From the NCBI RefSeq assembly GCF_002379095.1, contig NZ_NBZV01000008.1:57738-121737 (forward strand): DNA of 64,000 nt. The letters are read 5' to 3'. The first letter of the stretch is position 1. Each line of letters starts with the position of its first letter. Positions 36,050-43,507 of the stretch are shown here, piece by piece. The translations under genes were made by a program, and so were the position numbers. The notes below the pieces were generated by a model. It was not told the origin of the DNA. It saw only the letters and a program-made list of their open reading frames with translations, and did no database searches. Origin of the DNA: Polaromonas sp. AER18D-145. Its GTDB lineage: Bacteria; Pseudomonadota; Gammaproteobacteria; Burkholderiales; Burkholderiaceae_C.

Positions 36050-36802
36050 ATGGGTCGAGTACAGGACAAGGTCGTTTTGGTGACGGGCGGCGCCATGGGC
36101 ATGGGCCAGGCCCACTGCGAGCTGCTCGCCAGCGAGGGCGCGCGGGTGTTTGTCGCGGACATGAATGCCGAACTGGGCGAAGCCGTCGCGGCGGGTATCC
36201 GCCAGCGTGGCGGGCGCGCCGAATTTCTCAGTCTCAACGTCACCGACGAGGCGCAGTGGGGCTCGGTGGTCGAGCAGATCGTCCAGCGCGCGGGCCGCAT
36301 CGACGTGCTGGTCAACAACGCCGGCATCCTGCTGATGAAGCCGGTGCATGAAACCAGCACGGCGGAGTGGGACCGCATTTTCAACGTCAACGTGCGTGGC
36401 ACCTTCTTCGGCACGCGCGCGGTGGTGCCGGCGATGCGGCAGGCCGGCGGCGGCTCGATCATCAACATCTCGTCCATTTACGGCCTGGTCGGCGCGCCCA
36501 GTGCTTGCGCCTATGAGGCCTCCAAGGGCGCGGTGCGCCTGTTCAGCAAGGCCTGCGCGGCCGATCTCGCGCCCTTCAATATCCGCGTCAATTCGGTCCA
36601 CCCCGGCGTCATCGAGACGCCGATGACCAAAGACCTGCTGGCCGATCCGGCCACCCACAAGGCACTGCTCGGCACCACCCTGCTCGGGCGGGCGGCCCAG
36701 CCGCGGGAAGTGTCGGCCGTGATCCTGTTCCTGGCTTCCGATGAGTCGTCCTTCGTGCATGGTGCCGAGCTGGTGGTTGACGGCGGCTACACCGCGGTCT
36801 GA
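36050..36802 (+). CDS. SDR-family oxidoreductase (3-hydroxyacyl-CoA or cyclic alcohol dehydrogenase-like)
   Basis: A 250-residue classical short-chain dehydrogenase. TGGAMGMG binds the cofactor, NNAGIL follows, ISSIYG holds the catalytic Ser, and YEASKG gives Tyr-x3-Lys. The C-terminus ELVVDGGYTAV is standard. AAGGAG at 36038-36043 fixes the start. It lies 61 nt after the HMG-CoA lyase gene. Substrate unknown; a hydroxy-acyl-CoA or a hydroxylated ring intermediate is likely from context. Confidence 0.88.
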   Translation: MGRVQDKVVLVTGGAMGMGQAHCELLASEGARVFVADMNAELGEAVAAGIRQRGGRAEFLSLNVTDEAQWGSVVEQIVQRAGRIDVLVNNAGILLMKPVHETSTAEWDRIFNVNVRGTFFGTRAVVPAMRQAGGGSIINISSIYGLVGAPSACAYEASKGAVRLFSKACAADLAPFNIRVNSVHPGVIETPMTKDLLADPATHKALLGTTLLGRAAQPREVSAVILFLASDESSFVHGAELVVDGGYTAV

Positions 36803-36825
36803 CCGCGATTTAAAGGACAGCACAG

Positions 36826-36890
36826 GTGTCTGTGATTGAAACGCTGGTTGATGTGCGAAGCCCGGGTTTCCGCGATAGCCCGACCCACGA
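36826..36890 (+). pseudogene. Possible remnant of an acyl-CoA carboxylase beta-subunit start
   Basis: In the 212-nt gap before the LiuC-like gene, AAAGGA followed 8 nt later by GTG opens VSVIETLVDVRSPGFRD. This resembles the usual N-terminus of methylcrotonyl-CoA carboxylase beta subunits (pattern I-x-T/S-x-x-x-x-R-S-x-x-F). The similarity stops after about 17 residues. In liu operons liuB directly precedes liuC, exactly this position. I read it as the left end of a deleted liuB. The frame is open and in phase with the downstream gene, so a 63-residue N-terminal extension of the hydratase is the alternative. Confidence 0.35.
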
Positions 36891-37014
36891 CGTTGGAAAA
36901 AACAAACTTCTGGCGCGCACCTGGCCGAGACCGAACCCAAGGTACGTGAACGGTACGCGCGCCGTGAGCCGTCAAAACCCGCCACCCCTGTTTGTCACAT
37001 GTAAGAGATCCATC

Positions 37015-37812
37015 ATGAACACACCCACCTACGAAACACTGCAACTGGCTGTCGACGCGCGCGGCGTGGCCCGCCTCACGCTGAACCGCCCCGATACCCA
37101 CAACGCGCTCAACGCCACCCTGATCAGCGAGCTGCGCCGCGCCGTCGATTGGCTGGCCGCCGCACCGGGCGTGCGCGCGGTGGTGCTCACCGGCGCCGGC
37201 AAGACCTTCTGCGCCGGCGGCGATCTGGGCTGGATGCAGGACAACATGAAGAAAAGCCGCGCCGAGCGCGTCAGCGAGAGCGCCGACCTGGCTCTTGTGC
37301 TGCGCGCACTCAACGACCTGCCGATGCCGCTGATCGGACGCGTTAACGGCCCCGCCTATGGCGGCGGTGTAGGCATGATTTCGGTCTGCGACATCGCCAT
37401 CGCGGTGGACAGCGGCGTTTACTCGCTGACCGAGGTGCGGCTGGGCTTGTTGCCGGCCAACATCGCACCCTATGTGGTCGCGCGCATGGGCGAGGCGAAC
37501 GCGCGGCGCACTTTCCTTACCGGGCGGCGCATGGATGCGCTTGAGGCGAAGCGTCTGGGCCTGGTGTCCGAAGTGGTAGCGGCCGACCAGCTAGATGCAG
37601 CGGTCGAGCGTGAACTGGCCGACCTGTTGCAGTGCGCGCCTGGTGCGGTGGCCGCGACCAAGAAACTGGTCGCCTATGCAAACTCGCACGATCTGGCCAC
37701 CAACATGATCTATGCCGCCGACAAGCTGGCCGATGCTTGGGAAACCGAAGAAGGGCGCGAAGGTATCGCCGCCTTCTTCGCCAAGAGGCAGCCCTCCTGG
37801 CGGCAGCCGTGA
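37015..37812 (+). CDS. Enoyl-CoA hydratase, methylglutaconyl-CoA hydratase-like (LiuC-like)
   Basis: A 265-residue crotonase: NRPDTHNALN, FCAGGDLGWMQDN, VNGPAYGGGVGMISVCD and SLTEVRLGLLPANIAPYV, the last typical of LiuC/AtuE-type hydratases (with the Glu164 equivalent present). ATG at 37015 with AAGAGA upstream; an upstream in-phase GTG (36826) is discussed separately. It should hydrate 3-methylglutaconyl-CoA or an isohexenyl homologue to the substrate of the HMG-CoA lyase in the same operon. Followed by an acyl-CoA dehydrogenase 89 nt later. Confidence 0.88.
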   Translation: MNTPTYETLQLAVDARGVARLTLNRPDTHNALNATLISELRRAVDWLAAAPGVRAVVLTGAGKTFCAGGDLGWMQDNMKKSRAERVSESADLALVLRALNDLPMPLIGRVNGPAYGGGVGMISVCDIAIAVDSGVYSLTEVRLGLLPANIAPYVVARMGEANARRTFLTGRRMDALEAKRLGLVSEVVAADQLDAAVERELADLLQCAPGAVAATKKLVAYANSHDLATNMIYAADKLADAWETEEGREGIAAFFAKRQPSWRQP

Positions 37813-37901
37813 GGCAAGCGGCAATGCGCCAGTTCTGCCGACCCTGACAATGCAACACGCGCCGGAAATCTGATGGTGGTGATGGACTCCAAGGACCTGT
37901 A

Positions 37902-39046
37902 ATGAACGAACCGATTTATTTTGACGAGCAGCACCGACAGTTCCGGGACAACCTGCGCCGCTTTGTCGAGCAGGAGGTGGTGCCACAGGCAGCGCCATGG
38001 GAAGAGGAAGGCATGGTGCCGCGCGCGGTGCTGCGCAAAATGGGTGAGCTCGGCTACCTCGGCGTGCGTTACGCCGAGCAATATGGCGGCTCGAATCTAG
38101 ACACGGTGTACAGCGCGATCCTGGCCGAAGAACTCGGCCGCTCAACTTACGGCGGCTTCGCCGTGACGGTGATGGTGCACACCGACATGGCCTCGCCGCA
38201 CCTGGCCAATTTCGGCACGCCAGAACAGCTGGAGCGCTACCTGCCCGCCATCATCCGCGGCGAGAAGATCTGCGCCGTGGCGGTCACCGAGCCCGATGCA
38301 GGCTCCGACGTGGCCGGCATCCGCACCCGCGCGGTGCGCGACGGCGAGCACTGGGTGCTCAACGGCAGCAAGATGTTCATCACCAACGGCGTGCATGGCG
38401 ACGTGTACTTCGTGGCCGCAAAGACCGACCCGGGCGCCAAGGGTTCGCGTGGCATTTCGATCTTCATCGTCGAGAAGGGCACGCCGGGTTTTCGGGTCGG
38501 GCGCGCGCTCAACAAGAGCGGCTGGCTGTGCAGCGACACCGCCGAGCTGGTGTTCGAGGACTGCCGCGTGCCGGCCGCCAATCTGCTGGGCGAAGAGAAC
38601 AAGGGCTTCTACCAGATCATGCGCAACTTCCAGAACGAACGCATGGTGCTGGGTGCGCAGATGATGGGCGAGGCCGCGCGCGCGATCGAGCTGACGCTGG
38701 CCTATGTGCGCGAGCGCAAGGCCTTCGGCGCCACGCTGTGGGACAAGCAGGCGATCCGCCAGCGCCTGGCCATGCGGGCCTCGCAGGTGGCGGCGGCGCG
38801 CCAGCTCGTGTACCACGCCGCCTGGCTCGACGCGCAGGGGCGCGAATGCGTCAAGGAAGTGTCGATGGTCAAGGCGCTGTGCGGCGAGCTGGTCAATGAC
38901 GTGGTCTATGACTGCCAGCAGTTCCACGGCGGCTTCGGCTACATGCGCGAGGCTGCGATCGAGCGCATGGTGCGCGACGCCCGCGTCCAGGCCATCGGCG
39001 GCGGTGCCACCGAGGTGATGCTCGAAGAAGTGGCGAAACGGTTGTG
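37902..39046 (+). CDS. Acyl-CoA dehydrogenase (citronellyl/medium-chain type)
   Basis: A 381-residue acyl-CoA dehydrogenase with CAVAVTEPDAGSDVAG, SKMFITNG, NFQNERMVLGAQMMG and FHGGFGYMREAAIERM. General shape resembles the AtuD/FadE-type dehydrogenases of branched acyl chains. ETF is the expected acceptor. The stop is TGA at 39045-39047 and almost touches the following hydrolase gene. Substrate specificity is not readable from the sequence. Confidence 0.91.
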
Positions 39047-39049
39047 AAC

Positions 39050-40111
39050 ATGGGCACCTCCCCGGCTACTTCAGCCATTGACGGGTTGGTCGGGCTGCCG
39101 CTGAAGGAGATCCTGCCCGGCATTCTGATGTTCACGCTGCCGGTGGACTACGGCATCGACCACGTCAACATTTACCTGATTCGCGAAAGCGAGGGCTGGT
39201 GTCTGTTCGACACTGGTGCCGATTGCGAGGCGGCGCGGGCCTTGTGGCTGCGCGCATTGGCAGGTCCGCTGGCAGCTGGCTTGACGCGCATCATAGTCTC
39301 GCACCACCACCCCGACCACCTCGGGCTGGCGGTGTGGCTGCACGAGCGCACCGGGGCGCCGATCCTGATGCGCGAGGAAGAGGTGGCGGTGGCGCGGCAG
39401 ACGCACGTGGTCAGCGCCGGCGACCGCGCGTACTGTATCGACTTCATGCGCCGCCATGGGGCGGCGCCGGAGGACGCGCAGCAGGTGGTGGGCGGGGTGT
39501 TGCAAAGCAACATGGCCTGTGCCGTGCCGACTCGCGTCGAGCCGCTCGAAGCCGGCCAGACGTTGCACATCGGCGATCATGCTTTCGACGTGCTGGTGCT
39601 TGGCGGCCACAGCATTGCACAAATTTGCTTGTACGAGCCCAAGCTGAAGTTGCTGCTCACGGGCGACCAGTTGCTCGAGCGCATCACACCCAACATCGGT
39701 GTCTGGCCCTATGGCGAAACCGATCCGCTGCCGCGCTATCTGGACAGCCTGCGCACCATTGCCGCGCTGGAGATCGAGCACGTTCTGCCGGCCCACCACG
39801 ACGTCTACCATGCCGGGGTCAAGCGCGCGCACGGACTGGTGGCGCACCATCAAAAAGCGCTGCGCAAGTTCATGGCGCGCCTGGGCGCGCAGAGCATGAA
39901 CGCCACCGAACTTGGCTGCGCGGTCTATGGCGCGCAGAGCGACCCCTTGCATGCTTACCTGGCCATGGGCGAAACCCTGGCGCACCTGCTGTGGCTGGAG
40001 CGCTCCGGCTATGTGCGTCGTGAAGAAACGCCAGCTGTGACCCGCTGGTATCCGGTGACGGCGGCCGGCGAAGAGCCCACACTCACCTTGTCTGGAGATG
40101 TATCGAGATGA
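39050..40111 (+). CDS. MBL-fold metallo-hydrolase (glyoxalase II/LACTB2-like)
   Basis: A 353-residue metallo-beta-lactamase-fold protein. Metal ligands are in SHHHPDHLG near residues 85-93, with further conserved His/Asp in GGHSIAQICLYEPK and LLTGDQLLE and a late His in LPAHHDVYH. The C-terminal extension is of the LACTB2/winged-helix kind. ATG at 39050 is chosen; GTG at 39044 is possible. Two thioesterase genes follow with overlaps, so release of CoA from dead-end thioesters is a sensible role, but the substrate is inferred only from the context. Confidence 0.88.
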   Translation: MGTSPATSAIDGLVGLPLKEILPGILMFTLPVDYGIDHVNIYLIRESEGWCLFDTGADCEAARALWLRALAGPLAAGLTRIIVSHHHPDHLGLAVWLHERTGAPILMREEEVAVARQTHVVSAGDRAYCIDFMRRHGAAPEDAQQVVGGVLQSNMACAVPTRVEPLEAGQTLHIGDHAFDVLVLGGHSIAQICLYEPKLKLLLTGDQLLERITPNIGVWPYGETDPLPRYLDSLRTIAALEIEHVLPAHHDVYHAGVKRAHGLVAHHQKALRKFMARLGAQSMNATELGCAVYGAQSDPLHAYLAMGETLAHLLWLERSGYVRREETPAVTRWYPVTAAGEEPTLTLSGDVSR

Positions 40112-40584
40112 CAGAAACACACACCATCAACGAAGAAGAAATCGCCAAGCGATGGCAGAAGTTCGCCCATGTGTCGCCGTACAACCGCGAACTGGGCCTG
40201 CTGCCGCACGCGGTGCGCACCGACTGGTGCGTGCTCAAGGTCGAGTACCAGGAAGCGCTGGTGGGCGATCCGCAGACCAGGGTTTTGCATGGCGGAGTGA
40301 TCACTGCGCTGCTCGACGCCGCGTTCGGATTCGCGATTTTCGTCAAGCTGCCGGAGATGCGGCCGATGGCCACGCTGGACCTGCGCATCGACTACCTCAA
40401 GCCCGCCACGCCCGGGCGTGCGATTCTGGGGGGGGCCGTTTGCTACAAGCTGACTGCAGAACTGGCGTTCGTGCGCGGCGCTGCCTACCACGACACGTCG
40501 GACGACCCAATAGCCACCGCAGTCGGCATTTACATGTTTACTTCCGGGCGACCGGTATTGCGCAACGAGGAGGTGCCGCGATGA
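40108..40584 (+). CDS. PaaI-family hotdog thioesterase (1)
   Basis: A 158-residue hotdog protein with VLHGGVITALLDAAFGFAIF, the PaaI-type motif HGG-x-n-LLD, and the strand ATLDLRIDYLKPATPG. It probably hydrolyses acyl-CoA thioesters and so prevents CoA trapping. Starts within the last codons of the MBL gene (ATGA) and ends in an ATGA overlap with a second thioesterase; all three are translationally coupled. Confidence 0.9.
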   Translation: MTETHTINEEEIAKRWQKFAHVSPYNRELGLLPHAVRTDWCVLKVEYQEALVGDPQTRVLHGGVITALLDAAFGFAIFVKLPEMRPMATLDLRIDYLKPATPGRAILGGAVCYKLTAELAFVRGAAYHDTSDDPIATAVGIYMFTSGRPVLRNEEVPR

Positions 40585-41015
40585 ACTGGACCGAACAAAT
40601 TAACCATGCGCGCGCGCAGGGTGACTGGAGCGAAGTGATCCAGGCTGTGCCCTTTGCACGTTTTCTGGACTTGCGCATTGATGTCAAGGGCGAGGAGTTC
40701 ACCTGCGTCTTGCCATTCCAGGAAAAACTGATAGGCAACCCCCTCCTGCCGGCTCTGCATGGCGGTGCCACCGGGGGGTTTCTGGAGTGCGCCGGACTGT
40801 TCTACCTGCTGTGGCACATGGACAGCCAGGACTTGCCCAAGACCATCGATTTCAACATTGATTACCTGCGCTCGGGTCGACCGCAGGACACCTATGCCAA
40901 CGTCGTGATGGTCAAGCTGGGCCAGCGGGTGGCGAATCTGCGCATCCAGGCATGGCAATCCAGCCCCGATAAGCCCATCGCCCTTGGCCACGGCAATTTC
41001 ATGCTGCGAGCCTGA
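40581..41015 (+). CDS. PaaI-family hotdog thioesterase (2)
   Basis: A 144-residue hotdog-fold protein, shorter than its neighbour, with ALHGGATGGFLECAG (the Asp of HGG-x-LLD replaced by Glu) and TIDFNIDYLRSGRPQDTYA. It overlaps the first thioesterase by 4 nt. The pair may form a heteromeric enzyme or may have split specificities. No signal peptide; cytoplasmic. Confidence 0.88.
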   Translation: MNWTEQINHARAQGDWSEVIQAVPFARFLDLRIDVKGEEFTCVLPFQEKLIGNPLLPALHGGATGGFLECAGLFYLLWHMDSQDLPKTIDFNIDYLRSGRPQDTYANVVMVKLGQRVANLRIQAWQSSPDKPIALGHGNFMLRA

Positions 41016-41039
41016 GGGCACAGAAAGGAAATGTCCATC

Positions 41040-41921
41040 ATGTCTCAACCTACCTACCGTTCCGTGTTCCGCCCTGGCCTGTTTGCAGGTCAAACCGTTA
41101 TCGTCACCGGTGGTGGCAGTGGCATCGGCCGCTGCACCGCGCACGAGCTGGCCAACCTCGGGGCCAGCGTGGCGCTGGTGGGTCGCCGCATCGAGAAACT
41201 GGAAGCTGTGCAAGCTGAAATTACGCAGGCCGGCGGCCAGGCCAGCATTCACGCCTGTGACATCCGCGACGAGCCGGGCGTCAAGGCCATGATCGCCGAC
41301 GTGATCGCACAGCACGGCAAGATCGATGGTCTCGTCAACAACGCGGGTGGCCAGTACCCGCAGCCGGTCAAGGACATCAGTCTGAAGGGCTGGGATGCGG
41401 TAGTGCGCAGCAACCTCACCGGCGGCTTCCTGGTGGCGCGCGAAGCCTTCAACCAGTCCATGGCATCGAACGGCGGCGCCATCGTCAACATCATCGCCGA
41501 CATCTGGGGCGGCATGCCGACCATGGCGCACAGCGGCGCGGCGCGCGCCGGCATGCTGTCGTTCACCGAGACGGCGGCCTGCGAATGGGCCTGCGCCGGC
41601 GTGCGGGTCAATGCCGTGGCGCCGGGCTGGATCGCCAGCAGCGGCTTTGACACCTACAGCCCCGAGATGCAGGCCGAACTGCGCAGCCTGAAAACCAAGG
41701 TGCCGCTGCAACGCTATGGCACCGAGGCCGAGATTTCGGCAGCGATTGTATTTTTGCTGTGCGAGGCGGCGGCTTTCATCACGGGCTCGTGCATTCGGGT
41801 CGATGGCGGCGTGCCCAATGCCCGACCCACCTGGAAATTGCAGGCCCATGATCGGTCCAAACCCTTCAACGGCTTTGCGTTGGCCGAAACGCCAAAGTGC
41901 CTGAGCGTCAAGGATGAATGA
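41040..41921 (+). CDS. SDR-type 2,4-dienoyl-CoA reductase-like protein (DECR2-like)
   Basis: A 293-residue SDR with TGGGSGIGRC and NNAGGQYPQPVKDIS. The usual catalytic Y-x3-K is absent: the region reads AHSGAARAGMLSFTETAACEWA. This matches the peroxisomal 2,4-dienoyl-CoA reductase pattern (HAGAAKAG...EW), with Arg in place of Lys. That makes it a second, unrelated dienoyl-CoA reductase beside FadH in this locus. ATG at 41040 (AAGGAA about 10 nt upstream) is chosen over 41031. Confidence 0.85.
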   Translation: MSQPTYRSVFRPGLFAGQTVIVTGGGSGIGRCTAHELANLGASVALVGRRIEKLEAVQAEITQAGGQASIHACDIRDEPGVKAMIADVIAQHGKIDGLVNNAGGQYPQPVKDISLKGWDAVVRSNLTGGFLVAREAFNQSMASNGGAIVNIIADIWGGMPTMAHSGAARAGMLSFTETAACEWACAGVRVNAVAPGWIASSGFDTYSPEMQAELRSLKTKVPLQRYGTEAEISAAIVFLLCEAAAFITGSCIRVDGGVPNARPTWKLQAHDRSKPFNGFALAETPKCLSVKDE

Positions 41922-42624
41922 CATGGATGTGACTATGAAAACCACAAATTCGAACGATCCGTCGGCTTATCTCGCGCCCGGCCGCTACGTGGACAGCGAC
42001 CACCCGGCTGTGATCGCGTTCGCGCGCCGGGTGGCCGACCCCGCGATGACGCCGCGCGAGATCGCGGTCAAGCTCTATTACGCCGTGCGCGACGAGTTTC
42101 TCTACGATCCCTATTACTTTGACACAAGAGTCGAGGGATTGAAGGGCAGCCACGTGATCGAGGCCGGGCGCGGCTTTTGCGTGCCCAAGGCGGCGCTGCT
42201 GGCGGCGGCGGCCCGCGCCCTGGGCGTGCCGGCACGGGTGGGCTATGCCGACGTTCGCAACCACCTGACCAGCCAGCGGCTGTACGAGATGATGGGCACC
42301 GACCTGTTCGTCTTTCACGGCTACACCGAGCTGTGGGTGGACGGCCAGTGGCTCAAGGCCACGCCCGCCTTCAACCGCTCCCTGTGCGAGAAGGCCGGTA
42401 TCCACCCGCTGGAGTTCGACGGCAGCGCCGATTCGGTCTTTCATGAATTCGATGTCAGCGGCCGCCGGCACATGGAGTACGTGCACGACCACGGCACCTA
42501 CGCCGACTTGCCGCGCGATGAATTGCTGGCCTCGTGGCGCGAGCACTACAAGACCTTCGCCGACTGGGGCCAGGTGGCCGGTAGCGGTGCCGACTTCGCG
42601 CAAGAGGTGGGTAAGCCATCATGA
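41914..42624 (+). CDS. Transglutaminase-like cysteine protease-fold protein, function unknown
   Basis: A 236-residue protein with a transglutaminase-like core: Cys89 in GRGFCVPKAALLAAAARALG, His135 in FHGYTELWVDGQW, and a third conserved segment KATPAFN. There is no signal peptide, so it is probably cytoplasmic. It overlaps the SDR gene by 8 nt and the next hydrolase by 4 nt, so it is made as part of the catabolic operon. Homologues with this fold can be peptidases, amidases or thiol acyltransferases; a thioester-directed acyl transfer would fit the setting but is speculation. Confidence 0.8.
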   Translation: MNDMDVTMKTTNSNDPSAYLAPGRYVDSDHPAVIAFARRVADPAMTPREIAVKLYYAVRDEFLYDPYYFDTRVEGLKGSHVIEAGRGFCVPKAALLAAAARALGVPARVGYADVRNHLTSQRLYEMMGTDLFVFHGYTELWVDGQWLKATPAFNRSLCEKAGIHPLEFDGSADSVFHEFDVSGRRHMEYVHDHGTYADLPRDELLASWREHYKTFADWGQVAGSGADFAQEVGKPS

Positions 42625-43487
42625 CGACGCGCCGGGAATTTGCCGGCTTCGCGGGCGGCCCCCTGGTGGCCGATGTCTACGGCCCGGTCGGCGCACCGAC
42701 GGTGTTGCTGCTGCACGGTGGTGGGCAGACGCGCCATGCCTGGGGCAAGGCCGGGCAAGTGCTGGGCGATGCCGGCTGGTACACCGTTGCGCTGGACCTG
42801 CCGGGGCATGGCGATAGCGCCTGGGCCACGGATGGCGACTACCGCATCGAGACGCTGGCCGACACCATGTGCCGCATCTGGCGCGAGCTGGGAACGCCGC
42901 TGGCGGTGGTCGGCGCCTCCCTGGGGGGCTTGACCAGCATGGCCGCCATCGGGCGCCCACATGCGCCGCCGATCAACGCGCTGGTGCTGGTGGACGTTGC
43001 GCCGCGCATGGAAGAAGCCGGCGTCGAGCGCATCGTGCGTTTCATGCGGGCGCGGCCCGATGGCTTTGCGTCGCTCGAAGAGGCCGCCCAGCACATCGCC
43101 GCCTACCGTGGCCGGCCGATGGAGGGTCCCATCGAGGGCCTGAAGAAAAACCTGCGCCTCAATGCGCAGGGCCGCTGGAACTGGCACTGGGATCCGCTCA
43201 TGATGAGCGAGGCCAACCACAACCACCGGCGCGACGCCGACGGTTACGAGCGCGCCTTGCGCGGCCTGCAGGCACCCACTCTGCTGCTGCGCGGCCAGCG
43301 CAGCGACGTCATCAGCGAAGAAGATGCGCGTGCCCTGGTGCAAACCTTGCCGCGCGCGCGATTTGTCGATCTGAAGGGCGCCGGCCACATGATTGCCGGT
43401 GATGCCAACGATGCCTTTGTCGCCAGCGTGGCGAACTTTCTGCACGAAGTGATGCCGCCGGCGAAGGCCCCGGCGAGCGGAATCTGA
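42621..43487 (+). CDS. Alpha/beta-fold hydrolase (1)
   Basis: A 288-residue alpha/beta hydrolase. It has the oxyanion motif LHGGGQTRHAWG, nucleophile Ser in VGASLGGLTS, the acid in LLLRGQRSDVIS and the His in KGAGHMIAGD. Coupled to the transglutaminase-like gene by an ATGA overlap. It resembles esterases and C-C hydrolases of catabolic operons; it may open a lactone or a beta-diketone, but nothing in the sequence decides. Confidence 0.9.
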   Translation: MTTRREFAGFAGGPLVADVYGPVGAPTVLLLHGGGQTRHAWGKAGQVLGDAGWYTVALDLPGHGDSAWATDGDYRIETLADTMCRIWRELGTPLAVVGASLGGLTSMAAIGRPHAPPINALVLVDVAPRMEEAGVERIVRFMRARPDGFASLEEAAQHIAAYRGRPMEGPIEGLKKNLRLNAQGRWNWHWDPLMMSEANHNHRRDADGYERALRGLQAPTLLLRGQRSDVISEEDARALVQTLPRARFVDLKGAGHMIAGDANDAFVASVANFLHEVMPPAKAPASGI

Positions 43488-43507
43488 ACCTGAACGAGGA
43501 GCATGAA

